From: Sphingobium sp. 15-1
GTDB lineage: Bacteria; Pseudomonadota; Alphaproteobacteria; Sphingomonadales; Sphingomonadaceae
NCBI RefSeq assembly: GCF_013375535.1
Contig: NZ_JABXJG010000001.1
Span: 3,080,001-3,144,000 of the forward strand
Reading direction: 5' to 3'
DNA: 64,000 bases
The stretch's first letter is position 1. Each line of letters opens with the position of its first letter. Both the position numbers and the translations under genes were made by a program. Under the pieces are notes generated by a model. It was not told the DNA's origin, made no database searches, and saw nothing but the letters and a program-made list of their open reading frames with translations. Shown here in pieces: positions 30,808 through 40,700 of the stretch.

Positions 30808-31740
30808 TTAAAGAAAGAGAAATTCCGCCAACGCCGCAGCGGCGGCGGGGCTTTGCGGACGCACGGCCTGCCGCACTTCGATGGCGGGCAGGGGGCGTTC
30901 GAGCGCGATCCGCCTGATCCCCGTCATCCGCCCCAGATCGCGCGCCAGCGGACCGAAGGCGGCAAAGCAGCCTGCCCCTTCGCGCAATATAGTCATGATG
31001 TCGAAAAGATTGTCGGTTTCCAGCACCGGATCGCCCAGCCGCACCCCACCGCGCAGCAGCGCTTCGTCAATAATCTGTCGCAGCCCGTTGCGCGGCTCCA
31101 TCGCCAGCGTTGGCATGACGGCCAGCTCTTCCGTCGCCACGCTGTCCCGCCGGGCGAGCGGATGATCGGCCCCGGCATAGAGGTTGATCTGCTCCGACCA
31201 GCCATAGCGAGAAGGCAGGTCGTCCGTCTCGCCCAGGGCATAGAAATAGGCGATGTCGGCCTTGCCCCGATGCAGCGCCCAGGCCGCTTCCTCGGCCAGA
31301 TGGATCGTCAGGTCGAGCGTGATGGCGACATCGTCGTTCGCGGCTTCGAAGGCCGCCAGAGCCTCCTGAAAATGGCCGAAGACCGGCGCGGGCGCGGCCA
31401 GGACGATGGTTTCCCGCGCAGGCGAGGGCGCGGTGGATGGCAAAGCGCCGGGCGAGGCAGGGGGAGGCGCAATGTCGTCCGCTTGATCGACCTGCCAGTT
31501 GTCCGGCTGATCCTGCGACAAGAGCGTCATGGCCTGCGCCGTTTTCCGGCCTGCGGCGGTGAGGCGGGCGTCCCCGGCCAGATCGTCGAACAGGCGGTAG
31601 CCCAGCCGCAGTTCCAGCGACGCCAGATCCCGCGCTACATCGTCGGCGGTGATGCCCAGATCGCGGGCGCAACGCAAGAGGCTGCCCGATGCCACCATCT
31701 GCGCGAATATATCCAACTGGCGCAGGGAAGGCGTGGCCAT
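30808..31740 (-). CDS. LysR-family transcriptional regulator
   Basis: A 310-residue regulator. The N-terminal helix-turn-helix covers residues about 5-60 (LRQLDIFAQMVASGSLLRCARDLGI), with a central linker of Pro/Ala residues and a C-terminal periplasmic-binding-like effector domain starting near residue 105 (ETIVLAAPAPVFGHF). The linker is longer and more Pro/Ala-rich than usual. It lies upstream of and in the same direction as the ZnuD-like receptor, about 115 bases away, so it might regulate that gene, but this is not shown. Confidence 0.85.
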   Translation of the reverse strand: MATPSLRQLDIFAQMVASGSLLRCARDLGITADDVARDLASLELRLGYRLFDDLAGDARLTAAGRKTAQAMTLLSQDQPDNWQVDQADDIAPPPASPGALPSTAPSPARETIVLAAPAPVFGHFQEALAAFEAANDDVAITLDLTIHLAEEAAWALHRGKADIAYFYALGETDDLPSRYGWSEQINLYAGADHPLARRDSVATEELAVMPTLAMEPRNGLRQIIDEALLRGGVRLGDPVLETDNLFDIMTILREGAGCFAAFGPLARDLGRMTGIRRIALERPLPAIEVRQAVRPQSPAAAAALAEFLFL

Positions 31741-31849
31741 GGCCCCTGATAGTGCAAATATCGCGCGGGGTTAAGGCGGATATTGGCCTTTATTGCTTTG
31801 CCATATTGACGAACCCCGCCCGATGATGGCAGGGCGCTCAACCTGACGG

Positions 31850-31923
31850 GCGGGTATAGCTCAATGGTAGAGCACTAGCCTTCCAAGCTTGTGATGCGGG
31901 TTCGATCCCCGCTACCCGCTCCA
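31850..31923 (+). tRNA. tRNA-Gly (anticodon TCC)
   Basis: A 74-base cloverleaf: acceptor GCGGGTA/TACCCGC, D stem GCTC/GAGC, anticodon loop CTTCCAA giving TCC, T stem GCGGG/CCCGC with loop TTCGATC, then an encoded CCA. The anticodon stem CTAGC/GCTTG has one T-T mismatch at 28-42. A TTGACG box lies upstream at 31806-31811. Confidence 0.95.
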
Positions 31924-31951
31924 TCCCCTCACTAGAGGCCCGTCCCTGCTT

Positions 31952-32146
31952 ATGGGCGACATCATCAATCTTCGGCAGGCCCGCAAGGCCAAGGCGCGAG
32001 CGGAAAAGGACCGTCTGGCGCAGAGCAATCGCGCCAAATTCGGCCGCACCAAGGCCGAGCGCCAGGCACAGTCCCTGGAAGAAGAACGGAAGAACCGTCA
32101 GATTGAGGGAGCGGTTCGCGACAATAAGGACGCAGAGCCCAAGTAA
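31952..32146 (+). CDS. DUF4169 family small protein
   Basis: A 64-residue, strongly basic and charged protein, MGDIINLRQARKAKARAEK at the start, matching DUF4169, a small conserved alphaproteobacterial family of unknown function. ANRAKFGRTKAERQ-type sequence (SNRAKFGRTKAERQ) is the family core. It starts 28 bases after tRNA-Gly, a place where such genes are often found, and may be transcribed with it. Confidence 0.85.
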   Translation: MGDIINLRQARKAKARAEKDRLAQSNRAKFGRTKAERQAQSLEEERKNRQIEGAVRDNKDAEPK

Positions 32147-32326
32147 CGGTTCATGATTTGCCATGGCAACAGGCGATATGTGTAACGCCGCATGCGAATG
32201 ACTGGGATGAATGGCTGTTAATATTGTAGCTGTTGGGATCAATTCGTCGGCGGTTTTGCCCGATTGGTCCGGAATGTCGACGGGGCCTTGCGCTGAATCG
32301 TGAAGCTTGCGGGTTCAACCTGCGCT

Positions 32327-33253
32327 ATGACTGGAAACATTCGCTCAGTTCGCCCAGCCAGGGCCGCGATTGCCGCTGTTCTGGCTCTCAGTTCCCCCGC
32401 GTTGTTCGCGCAGACCATCGTTCCGCCCACGGAACCCGCTGTCGCGGCGCCCCCGACGGAGCCCGCCCCGCAGACCGCAGCGCCTGCTCCGGTTTTCGCG
32501 CCGACGCAACCGGTGGTCCAACCGACGACCTCGGTCGAGCAGCGTCTGGATGCCGCCATCGCCGCTTCCCAAGCCGCGGATGAGACCGCGCCGCCTGTCG
32601 CCGCAAAGCGCGTCGCGCCCAAATCCGCGACAAGGGCGGTGAAGCGGGCGGCGGAGCCCGCTGCGCCAGCGCCTCGCGCCGATCCGCCGGTGCAGCGCAC
32701 CGCACCCGTTCCAACTCCGCCTGCGCCCGTTGAAACCGTCGCGCCGGTTGAACCGGTGGCGCCGGCGACCCAGGCGCCTGTTCCTCCCGCCAAGGCCGGG
32801 ATCGATCCGGCGCTGCTATGGGCCTTGGGCGGCGCTTCTCTGCTGCTCCTTGGGCTGGCGGGCGCCGCCTTGCTGCGCCGGCGCAAGGGGCCGGAGGAGG
32901 CATGGGTGGAAGAGGTGAGGGAGGCGGCCCCTGTCGAACCGGCCCCAGCACCCATGGCCCCCATGCCGCTGATGACGCCGCCCCCTGCGAGCCCCACCGC
33001 GCGGAGCGATGAGAATCGCAGCCTTGAGGCGATGGTGGCGGCGCCGCCCAGCCCGGAAAATCCGTTCCGCACACATGCGAAGCGGATGACCCGCGCAAAA
33101 TTTCTGCTCGCCCAGCAGCAGAAGCGGGCGGAAATCCCCTCCGCGCCGGTCATGGCTCCGGCCGACTCGCCCCGGCCGCAACCCATGCAGACGGTCTATC
33201 GCTTCGGTTCTGATCGGCGGCGCGAAGGGGTCTTCAAGCCCCGGACAAGCTGA
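32327..33253 (+). CDS. Secreted/anchored Pro-Ala-rich hypothetical protein
   Basis: A 308-residue protein with a signal peptide ending at FAQ (about residue 29), a long Pro/Ala/Thr/Val-rich low-complexity region (residues 30-155), one transmembrane segment (about residues 162-182, LLWALGGASLLLLGLAGAALL) followed by RRRKG and a cytoplasmic tail of about 120 residues. No domain was recognised. This is a stalk-and-anchor layout. A GTG nine codons earlier is an alternative start. A strong terminator follows. Confidence 0.7.
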   Translation: MTGNIRSVRPARAAIAAVLALSSPALFAQTIVPPTEPAVAAPPTEPAPQTAAPAPVFAPTQPVVQPTTSVEQRLDAAIAASQAADETAPPVAAKRVAPKSATRAVKRAAEPAAPAPRADPPVQRTAPVPTPPAPVETVAPVEPVAPATQAPVPPAKAGIDPALLWALGGASLLLLGLAGAALLRRRKGPEEAWVEEVREAAPVEPAPAPMAPMPLMTPPPASPTARSDENRSLEAMVAAPPSPENPFRTHAKRMTRAKFLLAQQQKRAEIPSAPVMAPADSPRPQPMQTVYRFGSDRRREGVFKPRTS

Positions 33254-33274
33254 GTTCGATTGGATTTGCGGGAA

Positions 33275-33308
33275 AAAGGGGGTGCCGCTTCCCACCGGCA
33301 CCCCCTTT
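33275..33308 (+). terminator. Perfect hairpin terminator before argG
   Basis: AAAGGGGGTGCC and GGCACCCCCTTT are exact complements around a ten-base loop, 22 bases after the hypothetical gene stop. The T-run is only three bases, but the 12-base-pair stem is very stable. Confidence 0.7.
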
Positions 33309-33413
33309 GCCGTGGATAAGTTCGGTCGATTCGGTTGCACTGACGCGCCTTGCCTGATACCGGCCCGCCGGTAATTTCATGGCCCTTCAGCCTCAAGGAA
33401 AGTCGCCCGAACC

Positions 33414-34631
33414 ATGTCCGACAAGATCAACCGCATCGTTCTTGCCTTCTCGGGAGGGCTGGATACCAGCGTGATCCTGAAATGGCTGCAGCAGACCTAT
33501 CAGTGTGAGGTGGTGACCTTCACCGCCGATCTGGGTCAGGGCGAGGAACTGGAGCCGGCCCGCGCCAAGGCGCAGCTCATGGGCGTCAAGGAAGAGCATA
33601 TCTTCATCGACGACCTGCGCGAAGAGTTTGTGAAGGACTATGTCTTCCCGATGATGCGCTCTAACGCGCTGTACGAGGGCCTTTACCTGCTCGGCACCTC
33701 GATCGCCCGTCCGCTCATCGCCAAGCGTCAGATCGAGATCGCGAAGATGGTCGGCGCGGACGCCGTGTCGCATGGCGCGACCGGCAAGGGCAATGACCAG
33801 GTCCGCTTCGAGTTGGGCTATTACGGCCTCGCCCCGGACATCAAGGTGATCGCGCCGTGGCGCGAATGGGATTTGACCAGCCGCACCAAGCTGATCGAAT
33901 TCGCGGAGAAGCACCAGATTCCGATCCCCCGCGACAAGCGTGGCGAAAGCCCCTTTTCGACCGATGCGAACATGCTGCACACCAGCTCCGAGGGTAAGGT
34001 GCTGGAAGATCCGTGGGAGGAAACCCCGGACTATGTCTATTCGCGCACGGTGAACCCCGAGGACGCGCCCGACGCGCCCGAATATATCACCGTCGATTTC
34101 GAGCGCGGCGACGGCGTGGCGATCAACGGCGTCGGCATGTCGCCCGCGACCCTGCTGGAGACGCTCAACGAATATGGTCGCAAGCATGGCATCGGCCGCC
34201 TCGATCTGGTCGAGAACCGCTTCGTCGGTATGAAATCGCGCGGCATGTACGAAACGCCGGGCGGCACCATCTATCACCTTGCCCATCGCGGCATCGAGCA
34301 ACTGACGCTCGACCGGGGCGCCGCGCATCTGAAGGACGAGCTGGCGCCGCGTTATGCCGAGCTGATCTACAACGGCTTCTGGTTCTCGCCGGAGCGCGAG
34401 ATGCTCCAGGCCGCGATCGACCATAGCCAGGAAAAGGTGACGGGCACCGTCCGCCTGAAGCTCTACAAGGGCGGCGTCTATGTCGTCGGCCGCAAGTCGC
34501 CCAACTCGCTCTACAGCGAGAAGGTCGTGACCTTCGAGGATGATGCGGGCGCCTATGACCAGCGCGACGCGGCGGGCTTCATCAAGCTCAACGCGCTTCG
34601 CTTGCGTCTGCTGGGCCGCCGCGACCGTTGA
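33414..34631 (+). CDS. argG: Argininosuccinate synthase
   Basis: A 405-residue enzyme that joins citrulline and aspartate with ATP, the penultimate arginine step. The P-loop-like FSGGLDTSV is at residues 12-20, and [15 protein letters not shown] and [16 protein letters not shown] are the citrulline/aspartate and ATP site motifs. Length and continuity are full. It has no arg neighbours here. The upstream leader holds no obvious ARG box. Confidence 0.97.
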   Translation: MSDKINRIVLAFSGGLDTSVILKWLQQTYQCEVVTFTADLGQGEELEPARAKAQLMGVKEEHIFIDDLREEFVKDYVFPMMRSNALYEGLYLLGTSIARPLIAKRQIEIAKMVGADAVSHGATGKGNDQVRFELGYYGLAPDIKVIAPWREWDLTSRTKLIEFAEKHQIPIPRDKRGESPFSTDANMLHTSSEGKVLEDPWEETPDYVYSRTVNPEDAPDAPEYITVDFERGDGVAINGVGMSPATLLETLNEYGRKHGIGRLDLVENRFVGMKSRGMYETPGGTIYHLAHRGIEQLTLDRGAAHLKDELAPRYAELIYNGFWFSPEREMLQAAIDHSQEKVTGTVRLKLYKGGVYVVGRKSPNSLYSEKVVTFEDDAGAYDQRDAAGFIKLNALRLRLLGRRDR

Positions 34632-34642
34632 ATTTGATTGTC

Positions 34643-34724
34643 GTTCCCGCGAAGGCGGGAACCCATCTCCCGGCGTCGCCGCTATCGTCACGCTGGGGAG
34701 ATGGATCCCCGCCTGTGCGGGGAT
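34643..34724. repeat. Compound hairpin repeat after argG
   Basis: GTTCCCGC-GAAG-GCGGGAAC (34643-34662) and ATCCCCGC-CTGT-GCGGGGAT (34705-34724) are two perfect hairpins, and the flanking CCATCTCCC/GGGAGATGG pair encloses the segment between them. It is a mosaic palindromic repeat of the type common in alphaproteobacteria and may terminate argG transcription. Confidence 0.75.
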
Positions 34725-34882
34725 GACGAAGGAAGTTTGGAACCGAAGCCAAGCCTCCGCCCGATACAAATTGCGACATTTTATCGGGTGACGTGACAAA
34801 TTTGCGGGACAAAACTCCCCGATAAGCGTCTTCAAGGACGGCAGGGCGCCGTTCGTGACAGACGCTTTGAAGGAAGATTTCC

Positions 34883-35503
34883 ATGATCCGCAAATTCATG
34901 ACCACGGTGGCGCTGGGCTCGCTGTTCGTCGGCGGGCTCGCTGCCTCGCACCTTGCTTTCGCTCAGGACGACAGCGCCGGACCGCGTGGCGGCGGCATGC
35001 TGATGATGGCCGACGCCAACAAGGACGGCGCCGTCACCAAGGCGGAACTGACCGCCGCCCTCGAAGCCCGCTTCGCCAGGCTGGACGCCAACAAGGATGG
35101 CAAGCTCGACCAGGCGGATCGCGACATCCTCCGTCAGCAGCGGCTCGATGAACGCTTCGCCGCGCTGGATACCGACAAGAATGGCCAGATCAGCAAGGCG
35201 GAATTTGCCGCCGGGCATCGGGGCCGGGACGGCATGCACGATCGCATGGGCAAGCCCGGGGGGCCGGAGGGTCGGGGCTGGGGCCATCGCGGATGGGGTC
35301 ATGGCATGCGTGGCGGTACGGGCGATGAGATGAAGAAGGACGGGACTATCACCAAGGCCGAGTTCATGGCCCGCCCGCTCACCATGTTCGACAAGGTTGA
35401 CGCCAATCATGACGGCAAGGTGACCGCCGACGAGATGAAGGCGGCGCGGCAGGCCTTCCGTGATGGCTGGCGCGACCGCAAGGCGTCAACACCCGCCAAC
35501 TGA
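34883..35503 (+). CDS. Secreted EF-hand calcium-binding protein
   Basis: A 206-residue periplasmic protein with a signal peptide (cleavage after AFAQ, residue 28). EF-hand loops are visible: DANKDGAVTKAE, DANKDGKLDQAD, DTDKNGQISKAE and DANHDGKVTADE, with a degenerate KKDGTITKAE between. A Gly/His/Arg/Met-rich linker (GWGHRGWGHGMRGG) may bind metals as well. GAAGGAAG precedes the ATG. A two-component system follows 75 bases later, suggesting that calcium or envelope stress is sensed through this system; this is inference. Confidence 0.85.
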   Translation: MIRKFMTTVALGSLFVGGLAASHLAFAQDDSAGPRGGGMLMMADANKDGAVTKAELTAALEARFARLDANKDGKLDQADRDILRQQRLDERFAALDTDKNGQISKAEFAAGHRGRDGMHDRMGKPGGPEGRGWGHRGWGHGMRGGTGDEMKKDGTITKAEFMARPLTMFDKVDANHDGKVTADEMKAARQAFRDGWRDRKASTPAN

Positions 35504-35508
35504 GGGTA

Positions 35509-35544
35509 AAGGGCGAAGGCGCCGATTGGCGGGCCTTCGCCCTT
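35509..35544 (+). terminator. Stable hairpin between EF-hand and response-regulator genes
   Basis: AAGGGCGAAGG and CCTTCGCCCTT are exact complements around 14 bases, five bases after the EF-hand stop. No long T-run follows, so it may attenuate rather than fully end transcription. Confidence 0.5.
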
Positions 35545-35578
35545 CCAACCCGCATCCAGCCATGACAAGAACCGGACC

Positions 35579-36298
35579 ATGAGCGAACGACCCCATCTGC
35601 TGCTTGTCGACGACGAGCGCTCGATCCGCGAACCGCTGGCGCAATATCTGTCGCGCAACGGTTTCCGCGTGACCGCCGTCGAAAATGCGGCGGAAGCGCG
35701 GATGCGCCTCAACGCCAACGCCATCGATCTGGTGATCCTGGACATCATGATGCCGGGCGAGGACGGGCTGTCGCTCTGCCGCCATATCCGCGAAACCAGC
35801 GAGATTCCGGTGATCCTGCTCACCGCGAAATCGGAGGAGACCGACCGCATCGTCGGGCTGGAGATGGGCGCGGACGATTATGTGCTGAAGCCCTTTTCCC
35901 CGCGCGAGCTGGTCGCGCGCATCAAGGTGATCTTCCGCCGCGTCGCGACCGGCGGCCAGCGCGTCACCGCGCCGGACGGCGCCACCTATGCCTTCGCCAA
36001 TTGGCTGCTCAAGACGCAGGAACGCACGCTGGTCGACAGCGAGGGGGTGGCGCTGCCGCTCTCCACGGCGGAATATAATCTGATGCTGGCCTTCGCGACG
36101 CGGCCCAATCAGGTGCTGAGCCGCGACCAGTTGCTGGACATCACCCAGGGGCGGGAGGCCAATGCCTTCGACCGGGCGATCGACAATCAGATCAGCCGCC
36201 TGCGCAAGAAGATAGAGCCCGACCCCAAAAACCCGACCTTGATCAAGACCGTCTGGGGCGGCGGCTACACCCTGTCCGCGGATGTGCGAAAGCTGTGA
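35579..36298 (+). CDS. OmpR-family response regulator
   Basis: A 239-residue two-part regulator. The receiver has the acidic pair Asp11-Asp12, phosphoacceptor Asp55 (VILDIMMPG), Thr82 region and Lys104 (VLKPF). A winged-helix DNA-binding domain of the OmpR type follows, ending with TVWGGGYTL. Start at 35579. Its stop overlaps the start of the histidine kinase (GTGA), so the pair is co-translated. Probable target: envelope or osmotic-stress genes by analogy to OmpR, including perhaps the EF-hand gene upstream. Confidence 0.95.
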   Translation: MSERPHLLLVDDERSIREPLAQYLSRNGFRVTAVENAAEARMRLNANAIDLVILDIMMPGEDGLSLCRHIRETSEIPVILLTAKSEETDRIVGLEMGADDYVLKPFSPRELVARIKVIFRRVATGGQRVTAPDGATYAFANWLLKTQERTLVDSEGVALPLSTAEYNLMLAFATRPNQVLSRDQLLDITQGREANAFDRAIDNQISRLRKKIEPDPKNPTLIKTVWGGGYTLSADVRKL

Positions 36299-37650
36299 GG
36301 CGGCTGCGTCCTTGGCCGCAAAGCGTCGTCGGCCAGATCATCATCCTCGTCGCGCTGGCGCTGTTCGTGGCGCAGGCGATCAATTTCGCCCTGTTGCTGC
36401 GGGAGCGCCAGCGGATCGAGCTGACGGCCCAGACCGCGCCCGGCGTCTACCGGATGGTCGACGCGCTCGACAACCGGCCGGATCGGCGCGGGGGCGACGA
36501 TGCCGACCGGCGAAGCCGCGTGCGCTTCCTGGACGCCGTTCCATCCTTGCAGGGCCAATCCCGGCCGGATATCGAACGCCGCGCCAAGGCGATGTTCGAC
36601 GATGTCGGCCTGTCGGTCCGCGCCATTCATGCGGTGGAACAGAGCCAGGCGCTGCCCTTGCGGCGCTGGGACAGTTTCCGCCTGCGGGCGAGCGGGGACC
36701 GGCACGGTCCTTTTCGCATGACGCGCCTGGCGATGGCGGTCGAATATCAACCCGGCAAATGGGCGCTGACGCAGACGCGCATCGGAGACCGGCAGCCGCG
36801 CTTCGGCGGATGGCTGGTGGGGCAGACGTTGATCCTCTACGTGATCGTGCTGCTGCCGCTGCTGTGGGTGGGACGCAGACTAGCGCGGCCGTTGAAGCAG
36901 TTGACCCGGTCGGCGGAGCAATTCGCCCGCACCGGATCGGCGGACCCGGTTGAGGAACGCGGCCCCGGCGACGTGCGGCAGCTCACCATGGCCTTCAACG
37001 CGATGCGCAGCCGCATCTTCGCCATGCTGAACGAGAAGGACCGGATGCTGGGCGCGATCGGTCATGATCTGCGCACGCCGCTGGCCTCGCTGCGGGTACG
37101 CGCCGAATCGGTGGAGGATGAGGGCGAACGCGCCCGCATGTCCGAAACGATCGATGAGATGAACCGCATGCTGGAGGACATATTGTCGCTGGCCCGTGCC
37201 GGACGCGGCAGCGAAACGCCGCAGAAGGTCGACCTGTCGGCGCTGGCCGATGCAGTGGTCGAGGATTTTCTGGAACTGGGTTCCCCGGTCGATCTGGCCG
37301 ACAGCGAACGGGCGGTGGCCAATGTCCGGCCGCAGCAGATTCGCCGGGCGCTGCGCAACCTCATCGAGAACGCCATCGTCTATGGCGAGCGAGCGCATGT
37401 GTCGGTGGAACGGGGCGAGGGGACGATCCGGCTGATCGTCGCGGATGACGGCCCCGGCATATCCGAAGACCGGATGGAGGAGATGATGGAGCCGTTCACC
37501 CGGCTGGAAGGCTCTCGCAACCGGGAGACGGGCGGCGCTGGTCTTGGGCTGGCGCTGGTGCGGGCGATCATGGCCGAGCATGGCGGCGCGTTGAAGCTCG
37601 CCAACCGGCCACAGGGCGGACTGGAAGCGAGCCTGGTCTTGCCGGCCTGA
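36295..37650 (+). CDS. Sensor histidine kinase (EnvZ-like)
   Basis: A 451-residue membrane kinase with GTG start. Two transmembrane segments (about residues 13-35 and 172-193) enclose a periplasmic sensor of about 135 residues rich in Arg/Asp. A HAMP domain follows, then the dimerisation domain with phosphorylated His257 (GHDLRTPLASLRVRAES) and the ATPase with NLIENA, DDGPGI and GAGLGLAL. It is translationally coupled to the upstream regulator. The signal is unknown; the adjacent EF-hand protein suggests calcium or envelope state. Confidence 0.95.
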   Translation: MRRLRPWPQSVVGQIIILVALALFVAQAINFALLLRERQRIELTAQTAPGVYRMVDALDNRPDRRGGDDADRRSRVRFLDAVPSLQGQSRPDIERRAKAMFDDVGLSVRAIHAVEQSQALPLRRWDSFRLRASGDRHGPFRMTRLAMAVEYQPGKWALTQTRIGDRQPRFGGWLVGQTLILYVIVLLPLLWVGRRLARPLKQLTRSAEQFARTGSADPVEERGPGDVRQLTMAFNAMRSRIFAMLNEKDRMLGAIGHDLRTPLASLRVRAESVEDEGERARMSETIDEMNRMLEDILSLARAGRGSETPQKVDLSALADAVVEDFLELGSPVDLADSERAVANVRPQQIRRALRNLIENAIVYGERAHVSVERGEGTIRLIVADDGPGISEDRMEEMMEPFTRLEGSRNRETGGAGLGLALVRAIMAEHGGALKLANRPQGGLEASLVLPA

Positions 37651-37714
37651 CGCGGGCGAGGGCCGATTGAGCGCAGGCAGACGGCCCGCTTCCCTCCCCC
37701 AAACCCGTCGAGCG

Positions 37715-40700
37715 TCAATAATCCTTCGAATAGCGCAGATTGGCGGAGGATCCCGCATTGGTGCCCGTCTTCGACAACAGGCTCAGCGTCTTGGACAGGG
37801 AGATTTCGAGCTGGGTCGCGGTAAAGCCCTTGGGGTCGGTGATCACCTCCACATAGATATTGTTGGAGATATGCTGCCCGACCGCCAGCGACGTGCCGCG
37901 CCCGGTCGCCTCGTCGCCGCCGACGATGCCGATGCGGTCGACGCCCGACGCATTTTGCAGCTTGCCCATCGGATTGAGCCCGCCCCCGCCCCCGCGCAGG
38001 CCGTTGAGCGCCGCCGCCAACTGGATCGCCTGGGTGGCGGAAAGGTTCGCCACATTGTCCCCGAACAGGATGCGCGCCAATATCTCGTCCTGCGGCAGCG
38101 TCGGGGTGGATACGAAGGCGATGTCCGGCCGCTGCGCCATGCCGCCGACCGCGATCCCCGCCGTCACATCGTCGATCCGGGTTTCGGCGCGGATCGCCAG
38201 CGTGGGGTTCATCATCGGGCCGTTGAAGCTGATGACGCCCTGTTCCAGATCGAATTGATGGCCGGAGAAGCTGTAGCGGCCGCGGATCACCTCTATCTTG
38301 CCGACGACGCGCGGGTCATTGGCGGTGCCGGTGACGCGCATGTTCGTCTTCCATTCGGAATCGAGCCCCATGCCGGTCACGTAGATTTCATTGTCGGCGC
38401 GAATGCGGACGTCCAGCTTCCAGGGCGTCGGCTTGGCGGCCGCCTGCCGGGCGGCCAGCCGCTGGTCGAGCAGGTCGGTGCCCTCGCCCTTGCGCCGCAC
38501 GCCGGTGAGCTGCCTGATGTCGGTGCCGCCCTGCCACGCGACGCGGTAGCGGGTTTCGGGAAGCGACAGATCGCCCCTGATCAGCCCGCCATTGGCTGGG
38601 CTGTTGGTGATGGCGAGCGTACCGCTGACCACGCTGGTGATCGCCTCGCTGCGGGCGAGGCGGGCGCGGTCCAGCTTCACGGCGATGTCCATGGGATAGC
38701 CGCGTTCCGCCGCCAGGCCGACAGTGCCGCTCGCCTGCACCGTGCCGTCGCCCGCGCGCCCGGAAAAGTCGCGCAGGTCGAGCCGGTCGTTGGTGAAGCG
38801 CCCGTCGAGCCGCATCTGCGTGACGCGGGTGCCGAACGTCTCATTCTCATAGGTCAGGGCATTGGCGCGGACCAGGCCATTGAGGCGCGGCGCGGCCAGC
38901 CGTCCGCCGAAATCCGCCGCGACCGCGATCGGCCCGGTCAATTGCTGGTCCGCCAGCCCGGCGAAGGAGAAGAGCACATCGGCCGGCCCGGCATAGCGGA
39001 TGCCGCCGCCCAGGGGCGCGGATTGCAGCCGCTCGCTCCAGCTACTGCCCGGTCCCGGCGGCGCCAGCGTCGCGACGAAGCGGCCCAGCGTCGCATTGCC
39101 GCGCCGGATGAGGCCGCGCATGTCGCCGCCCGCGCTGGACAGCTTGCCTTCGATCGCCATCGATACCGGGTCGGACACGGCGGTCAGGCTGGAACGGCGG
39201 AAGTCGCTGATCGCAAGGCGCGTGGTTGCCGTGGGGAAGGCGCTGCCGTTCTGCGCATAGTCCAGCGTGCCGGTGGCCTTGCCGCTGATGCCCAGGCCGG
39301 GCGTCGCCATATTGGCGACGGCCAGGTCGAAATCCTTGAAGCGCGCCTGCATCGCTGTCTGCTGGCCGAAGCGCCCCGCTAGGTCGACGCGGCCCTGTGG
39401 CAGTACCAACGTCGCGGGTTCGAGGCGATAGCCCGCTTTCTCGATGCGGATGATGGCGGGCTGGGCGAAGCGGAAGGGGATGTTGCTTGCCCGGCCTTCC
39501 AGCGCCACGGCATAGAGGGTCGGGCGCAGCGCGGCGTTCATGGCGATGGAGAAGGGCACGCCGGTCGATCCGTCCGCGACCAGTTGCGCCCGGCCGCGCC
39601 CGCCCCGATAATCGATCCGTCCCCGCGCCTTGCGGACGATATAATCGCCATAGGCGGCGTTCGCCATTTGCAGGTCGGCGGCGATCTGCGGCTGGTCGGT
39701 CAGCAGCAGGTTCGCCGTGAGCAGCGCCCGGCCGATCACCACATCGGCCTCGCCGGGCAGCCTGGCATTGCTGGCGGCGGCGTCCAGTTGCGCGCCCTGC
39801 GTCTTGCCCACCGCCGTCAGCCGGGCGGTGCCGGTGATGCCGGAACCGTTCATCGCCAATTGCCCGGTGAAGGGACCGGCGGCGCTCTGCTGCACCCGGC
39901 CGTGCATGTCGACCCCGGCAAAGCGCGCCTTGCTGATGTCGATGGTCAGCGGGCCTTTCGCGGTGCGGATCAGCAGATTGGCGAAGAAGGGGCCATAGGG
40001 CGAGCCGCCCGTGGTTTCGAGCCGATAGCCCGCCGCCTCGCCATGCAGCTTCGCGACGACGTCATGCAGTTGCACGCCGACATGGGGCCGGGCGGCGCGC
40101 AGCACGGCCTGCGGGCGTTCCATCGTGCCGCGCACGGCGAGGGAAAGCGGGCCATATTGGCGGGACGATGCCTTGGCGTCGAAGCGGATCGCGCCGTCCG
40201 TATCATAGCTGCCCGATCCCGAATGGACCTGGAAATTGGGCGCCGCGCCCCTGAGACCTGCGAGGGTGAACTTGCCCTCCGGCGTCATGCCGATGCGCCC
40301 AGACATGACCGCATTGCCGCCCAGGAAATCGCGCACCGAGCCATTGTCCCACCGCGCCGTGCGCACGCCGAACTTGCCGTCCAGGCCGAAGCCGCCCCTT
40401 GGCCCCGGCACCAGATGGACATCGGTGCTGAGATTGACGATGCCGACGCCGTCGATCCTATAGTCGTTGACCCGCCCCTTCAGCGCGCCGCGGTAAACGG
40501 CGTTGTCGAGATCGGCCAGCACGATGGCGGTGGCGTCCACCCGGTCGCTGTCGATCTTCAGATTGTCGCTGATCAGCTTGCCCGCCGCATAGGCGAAGTC
40601 GCCCTTCACGCGGAGATTGTGGAGCAGGCCGCCCGCCGCCGCATTCAGGCCGGTGACGCGGCTGGCGGTGGCGCTGACCGGAATGCGGATGCGGTCGGCG

